Assembly (NCBI GenBank): GCA_015680685.1
Contig: MNCI01035290.1
Location: 36,854-100,853 of the forward strand
Source: Gnetum montanum
Lineage: Eukaryota > Streptophyta > Gnetopsida > Gnetales > Gnetaceae
Reading direction: 5' to 3'
DNA length: 64,000 nucleotides
The notes under the pieces are model-generated. The model saw nothing but the letters and a program-made list of their open reading frames with translations, made no database searches and had not been told where the DNA came from. Made by a program: the position numbers and the translations under genes. Shown in pieces: positions 59,641 through 64,000 of this stretch. Within the stretch, counting starts at the first letter, position 1, and each line of letters opens with the position of its first letter.

Positions 59641-62600
59641 TATCTCTAGGAGCATTCTCCCTAAGAGAGCTTTACTTTATGCATTTTACAATGTTCTTCA
59701 TGAGAGAGCCCTTGTTGAGAGAATTCTCTCAGAGAGTGCTCTCCCTAAGAGTGGCCTCTCTCAAAGTGTTCTCCCTAAGAATGCCCTCCTTGAGAGTGTT
59801 CTGTATGAGAGCACCCTTCCTGAGCATGCTCAATATGAGTGTGCTCTCTCTTGGAGCACCCTTCATGAAAATGTTCTAATTGAGATTGTTCTCCCTAAGA
59901 GCATCATCCCTGACAACATTTTCCCTGAGAGTGCTCTCTCTGAGAGCACCTTACATTATGCATGTGAGAACATTCTCCTCAAGAGCACCTTGTTGAGAGC
60001 ATTCTCCTTAATATCATCCTTTCTAAGGGTGTTCTCCCTAAGAGCACCCTCTGTTAGGGTAACTTGCCTGAGAGAACCTTGCACTATGCATGTGAGAGTG
60101 TTCTCCTCAAGAGTTCCCTCCTTGAGAGTGTTATCTGAAAGAGTACCCTCCTTGAGAATTCCCTCCTTGAGGATGCCCTTCCTAAGAGAATTCTTCCTAA
60201 GAGTAGCCTCCCTAAGAGCCTTCTCCTTGAGATCATCCTCCCTAAGGGTATTATCCATGGGAGTATCTTGAACTATGCACGTGAGAGTGTTCTTCTCAAG
60301 AGCAACCTCATTGAGAGCATTCCCTTAGAGAGGGCCCTCCATGAGGACACCCTCCCCAAAAGTGCCCTCCCCTAGAGCATTCTCCCTAAATATCCCTCAT
60401 TGAGAGAATTCTCTCAAAGAGTGCCCTACCTAGGAGTGTTCTCCCTTGAGAGCCCTCATTGAGAGTGTTCTTTCGAAGAGTTCCCTCCCTAAGAGCACCC
60501 TCCTCAAGATCGTTCTCCCTGAGAGAATCCTCCAAGTTTCCTTCATGACAAGGTTGTCCATGAGAGCACCTTGTGCTATGCATGTGAGAGTGTTATCCTT
60601 GAGAGTTCCCTTGTCAAGAGCATTCTCTTGGAGAGCACCATTCTTGAGAGAATTATTTTGGAGAATTCCCTTCCTAAGAGTGTCCTCCCTACGAATGCCC
60701 TCCTTGAGAGTGGTCTCAACGAGGATGCCATCCTTGAGAGTTTCTTCTTAAGAGAATTCTTAGTGAGAGCACCCTCCCTAAGAGCGTTCTCCTTGAGAGT
60801 GGCCTTCATTAGAGAAAACTCTATGAGAGCATTCTCCTTGAGAGCATCCTCCATGAGAGTGCCCTCCATGAGAGAACCTTGCACTATGCACATTAAAATG
60901 TTCTCCTCAAGAGCACCCTCATTGAGAGCATTCTCTCAGAGAGCACCCTTCCTAAGAGTGCCCTTCCTAAGAACTCCCTCCCTAAGAATGATCTCCCTAA
61001 GGATTCCCTCCTCAAGAGCATCCTCCTTAAGAGTGTTCTTAATGAGAGTGCCCTCCTTGAGAGTGTTCTCCTTGAGAGCACCCTCTATTAGAGTAGCCTT
61101 CTGGAGAGCATTATCCTTGAGAGAATCATTCTTGAGAGTGCCTTTCACTACACACATGAGAGTGTTATCCTTGAGAGCACCATCATTAAGAGCACCCTCT
61201 CAGAGGCCACACTACCCAAGAGCGCTCTCCCTGAGAGTGGCCTCCCTCAGAGAATTCTCCCTGAGAGTGACTTGTGCTACATATGTAAGAGTATTCTCCA
61301 AGAGAGTCCCATCATTGACAATGTTCTCTCAAAGAGAACCCTCCCCAAGAGTGCCCTCCCTAAGAGCAGTATCCCTGTGGATGCCCTCCTTGAGAGAGTT
61401 GTCTCTAGTAGCACCCTTCATTAGAGTGGCCTCCTTGAGAGCATTCTCACTAGGAGTACCTTGTGTTAGGCACATGAGAGTCTTCTTTTTAAGAGCACCC
61501 TTTCTAAGAGAATTATCTTCTAGAGAACCCTCCCTAAGATCTCCCTCCCTGAGAGTAGTCTCCATGAGGATGCCCTTCATGAGAGCCCCCTCCCCGAGAG
61601 CATTCTCCCTGAGAGCATCCTTTGTTAGAGTGGCCTCCCTGAGAGCATTCTCCTTGAGAGTGCCCTCCCTGAGATTGCCCTCCTTGCGAGTACCCTTTGT
61701 TAGAGTGGTCTCCGTAAGAGTGTTATCCATGAGAGGATCTTGTAGTATGCATGTGAGAGTGTTCTCCTCAAGAGTGCCCTCATTGAGAGTGTTCTCTCAT
61801 AGAGCACACTCACTAAAAGTGCCCTCCATTAGAGCCCCCTTCCTAAGAGCATTCTCTTTAAGAGCACCCTCTATTAGAGTGGTGTCCCTGAGAGCATTCT
61901 CCTTGAGAGCACCCTCCCTCAGAGTGTTCTTTGTGAGAGTACCTTGTCCTACATACATGAGAGTGTTCTGCTTGAGAGCACCCTCCCAGAGAGTGCCCTT
62001 CCTGAGAGCATTGTCCCAGGGATTGCCCTCCGTTAGAGTGGCCTTCCTATGAGCATTCTTCATGAGAGAACCCTCCATGGGAGCATTCTCACTAAGTGAG
62101 CCTTATGCTATGCATGTGAGAGTGCTCTCCTTGAGAGCGCCCTCCATGAGAGTGCCCTCCCTAAGAATGGCCTTGATGAGGATGCCCTCTCAAAGAGCAT
62201 CCTCCTTAAGAGCACCCTCCCCAAGAGCATTCTCCGTGAGAGAATCCTCCATTAGAGTAGCCTCCCTGAGAGCATTCTCCTTGAGATCACCCTCCCTAAG
62301 AGCACCTTTTCTACTATGCTCATGAAAGTGTTCTGCTTGAGAGCACTATTTTTGAGAGTGTTCTCTCAAAGAGTGTCCTCCGTTAGAGTGGCATTCGTAA
62401 GAGTGTTCTTGTTGAGTGCACCCTCCATGAGAGTGCATTGTGCTAAGCATGTGAGAGTGTTCTTCTTGAGAGCACCCTCGTTGAGAACATTCTCATGGAG
62501 AGCACCCTTCTTGAGAGCACTCTCCCCAAGAGCACCCTATATTAGAGTGTTCTCACTGAGAGCGCCCTCCATTAAAGCATCCTCCCCGAGAGTGTTCTCA

Positions 62601-62723
62601 CTGAGAGCACCCTCGACAAGAGTGTTCTCCCTAAGGGAGCCCTCTTTGAGAGCATTTCCTTGAGGGTGCCCTTACTTGGTTCTCTCTCTCTAAGAGCACT
62701 CTTCTTGAGAACACCCTCTTAGA
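59641..62723. repeat. 15-bp minisatellite (type B), IGS-3 block 1
   Basis: Forward 15-bp units with cassette words. The longest open frame of the window (60571-62052, 493 codons) lies here and is a pure product of the repeat: residues cycle as SLRAF/SLRVP, there is no other sequence content, and the minus strand is open in parallel. Confidence 0.93.
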
Positions 62724-62793
62724 GACCAAATTTATAAGGATGCAGGATGGATTGGCTGAAATTGGCATAATCAACATATATAAGGGGAGGTAG
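62724..62793 (+). promoter_or_regulatory. Pol I promoter-like module, forward (C1 of IGS-3)
   Basis: TATATAAGGGG (62777-62787) is the A variant of the consensus TATATA(R)GGG. The predicted start A is 62782, facing the reverse module at 63332-63400 across 563 bp. Confidence 0.55.
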
Positions 62794-63331
62794 TCCAACT
62801 CCCTTGGGATGCACTTTTAGGACAAGCAGAGTGCATCTTAGGCCATCATGGATGCACTCTTGGGTGATGCCGAGTGTAATCTTGACCTTAATGGATGCAC
62901 TTTCAGGTGATGATGAGTGTGTCCTAGGCTATCATGAGCACACATTTGGGTGTGATTATGAGTGCATTTGTGGCCTTCACGAGTATAACTTAGGGAAGTT
63001 GCTCTCATAGAGAACACTTTTTAAGAGGATTTCCTCCCTAAGCATGCCCTCAAGGAGACCACTCCTAGGGAGGGCTCCCTTAGAGAACATGCTATAAATG
63101 ACAGTTCTCCCATGGAGAGCTCTCTTAGATGCACAATGCAACACAGTCTCAGGGAGGATGCTCTCGGAGGGAACACTATCATGTGCATAACGTGAGGTGA
63201 TCCCAGGGAGAGTGCTCTCGCAAGTGCTACATGAGGCACTCTCTGTAGAGTGCTCTTTCTAGTGCATATATATGAGGTGCTCCCATGGTAAGTGCTCCTA
63301 TGAGAGCACTATGCGGTGCTCCAAGGTAGAA
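62794..63331. repeat. Composite block C1, IGS-3
   Basis: Counterpart of 11703-12242 and 37396-37938, with the same order of segments. Confidence 0.75.
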
Positions 63332-63400
63332 TGCTACCTCTCCCTATATATGCTGATTGGGCTAGTTTTAGTCAAACCATCCTGCACCCTTATAAATTTG
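63332..63400 (-). promoter_or_regulatory. Pol I promoter-like module, reverse (C1 of IGS-3)
   Basis: The minus strand reads TATATAGGGAGAGG (from 63350 leftward), the only reverse copy with TATATAGGG rather than TATATGGGG. The equivalent start position is 63345. Confidence 0.58.
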
Positions 63401-63682
63401 GTTTTCTAGCAGGGCTCTCTCAGGGAGAACACCCTTGTCTAGAGAAATCTTAGGGAGGGCCCTATCAAGGAGAATTCTCTCAAGGAGGGTTCTCATGGAG
63501 GGCCCTACCCAAGAGAACTCTCTCAATGAGGGCTCTGTCTCGGAGAATGCTCTCAGATGCATGGAACAAGGCTCTCTTACAGATGATGCTCCTAAAGAGA
63601 ACATTGTCACATGTGTAGTGTGAGGCACTCCCAATGGGAGTGCTTTGGCAAGCACTACATTGGGCTCTCTTGGGAGAGAGCC
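63401..63682. repeat. Inverted B repeats and orientation-switch joint
   Basis: Reverse-complement 15-bp units end at the near-palindrome GGCTCTCTTGGGAGAGAGCC (63663-63682). Confidence 0.7.
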
Positions 63683-64000
63683 CTTCTTAAGAGTGCCCTT
63701 CCCTAAGAACTCCCTACCTAAGAGTGGTCCCCTTGCAGATTCCCTCCTTAAGAACATCCTCCTTAAGAGAATTCTTTGTGAGAGAACCATCCCTGAGAGT
63801 GCCCTCCCTAAGAGCATTCCCTTGAGAGTGCCATCCATTAGATTGACCTTTTGGAAAGCATTCCCCTTGAGATTTCCATCATCGAGAACATTCTCCCTAT
63901 AGTGCCCTCATTGATAGTGTTCTCTCGGAGAGTGCCCTCCCTAAGAGAATTCCCCTGAGAGTGCCCTCCATTAGACTAACCTTTTGGAGAGAATTCCCCT
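63683..64000. repeat. 15-bp minisatellite (type B), IGS-3 block 2, cut by the window end
   Basis: Forward 15-bp units resume after the joint and continue to the window edge. Confidence 0.9.

Noticed and set aside
60571-62052. 493-codon open frame as a repetitive protein gene
   Set aside because: It lies wholly inside the 15-bp array, cycles with period five residues, is mirrored by open frames on the other strand and has no non-repeat domain.

Overview
The window is a piece of a plant nuclear ribosomal DNA array. The units are very long and the rRNA genes in them are decayed. The organism is most likely a gymnosperm. The 18S, 5.8S and 26S sequences are of plant type. ITS1 is long (about 730 bp in one copy, over 900 bp in the other). 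The spacer from 26S to 18S is about 20 to 21 kb, so a repeat unit is about 26 to 28 kb, far above the usual angiosperm size. Genus and species cannot be told by eye. I found no convincing protein-coding gene. The many open frames, up to 493 codons, are by-products of a 15-bp and a 29-bp minisatellite.

Layout. 1-3567: non-rDNA flank with one broken non-repetitive reading frame, degenerate tandem repeats and weak hints of an LTR retrotransposon. 3568-4575: 3' third of a 26S gene, cut at its left side. 4576-24441: first intergenic spacer (IGS-1). 24442-30880: 18S, ITS1, 5.8S, ITS2 and 26S, all near full length. 30881-52219: IGS-2. 52220-57805: second 18S, ITS1 and a 26S that lacks its first ~595 nt; one ~1.06 kb deletion removed 5.8S, ITS2 and the 26S 5' end. 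57806-64000: start of IGS-3.

Each spacer follows one plan: 3' ETS; an array of 29-bp repeats (A); A repeats mixed with promoter-like modules; a long 15-bp minisatellite (B); composite blocks (C) that split the B array; a gene-proximal RNA polymerase I promoter-like element; and a 5.5-5.9 kb 5' ETS with seven ~640-bp repeats and two or three ~222-bp repeats. About 30 copies of a ~70-bp module carry TATATAGGGGG or TATATGGGG, matching the plant Pol I initiation consensus TATATA(R)GGG. Most point toward the 18S gene. Some point the other way, and in five C blocks a forward and a reverse module face each other, in four cases 563-564 bp apart.

All rRNA copies look dead. C-to-T and G-to-A changes dominate, and universally conserved sites are hit, including the sarcin-ricin loop in all three 26S copies and the 530 loop in both 18S copies. 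Each copy carries its own set of lesions. The pattern fits deamination of methylated cytosines in a silenced array that escaped homogenisation. A single N at 42845 lies between two near-identical 1.3-kb segments and probably marks an unmerged contig overlap.
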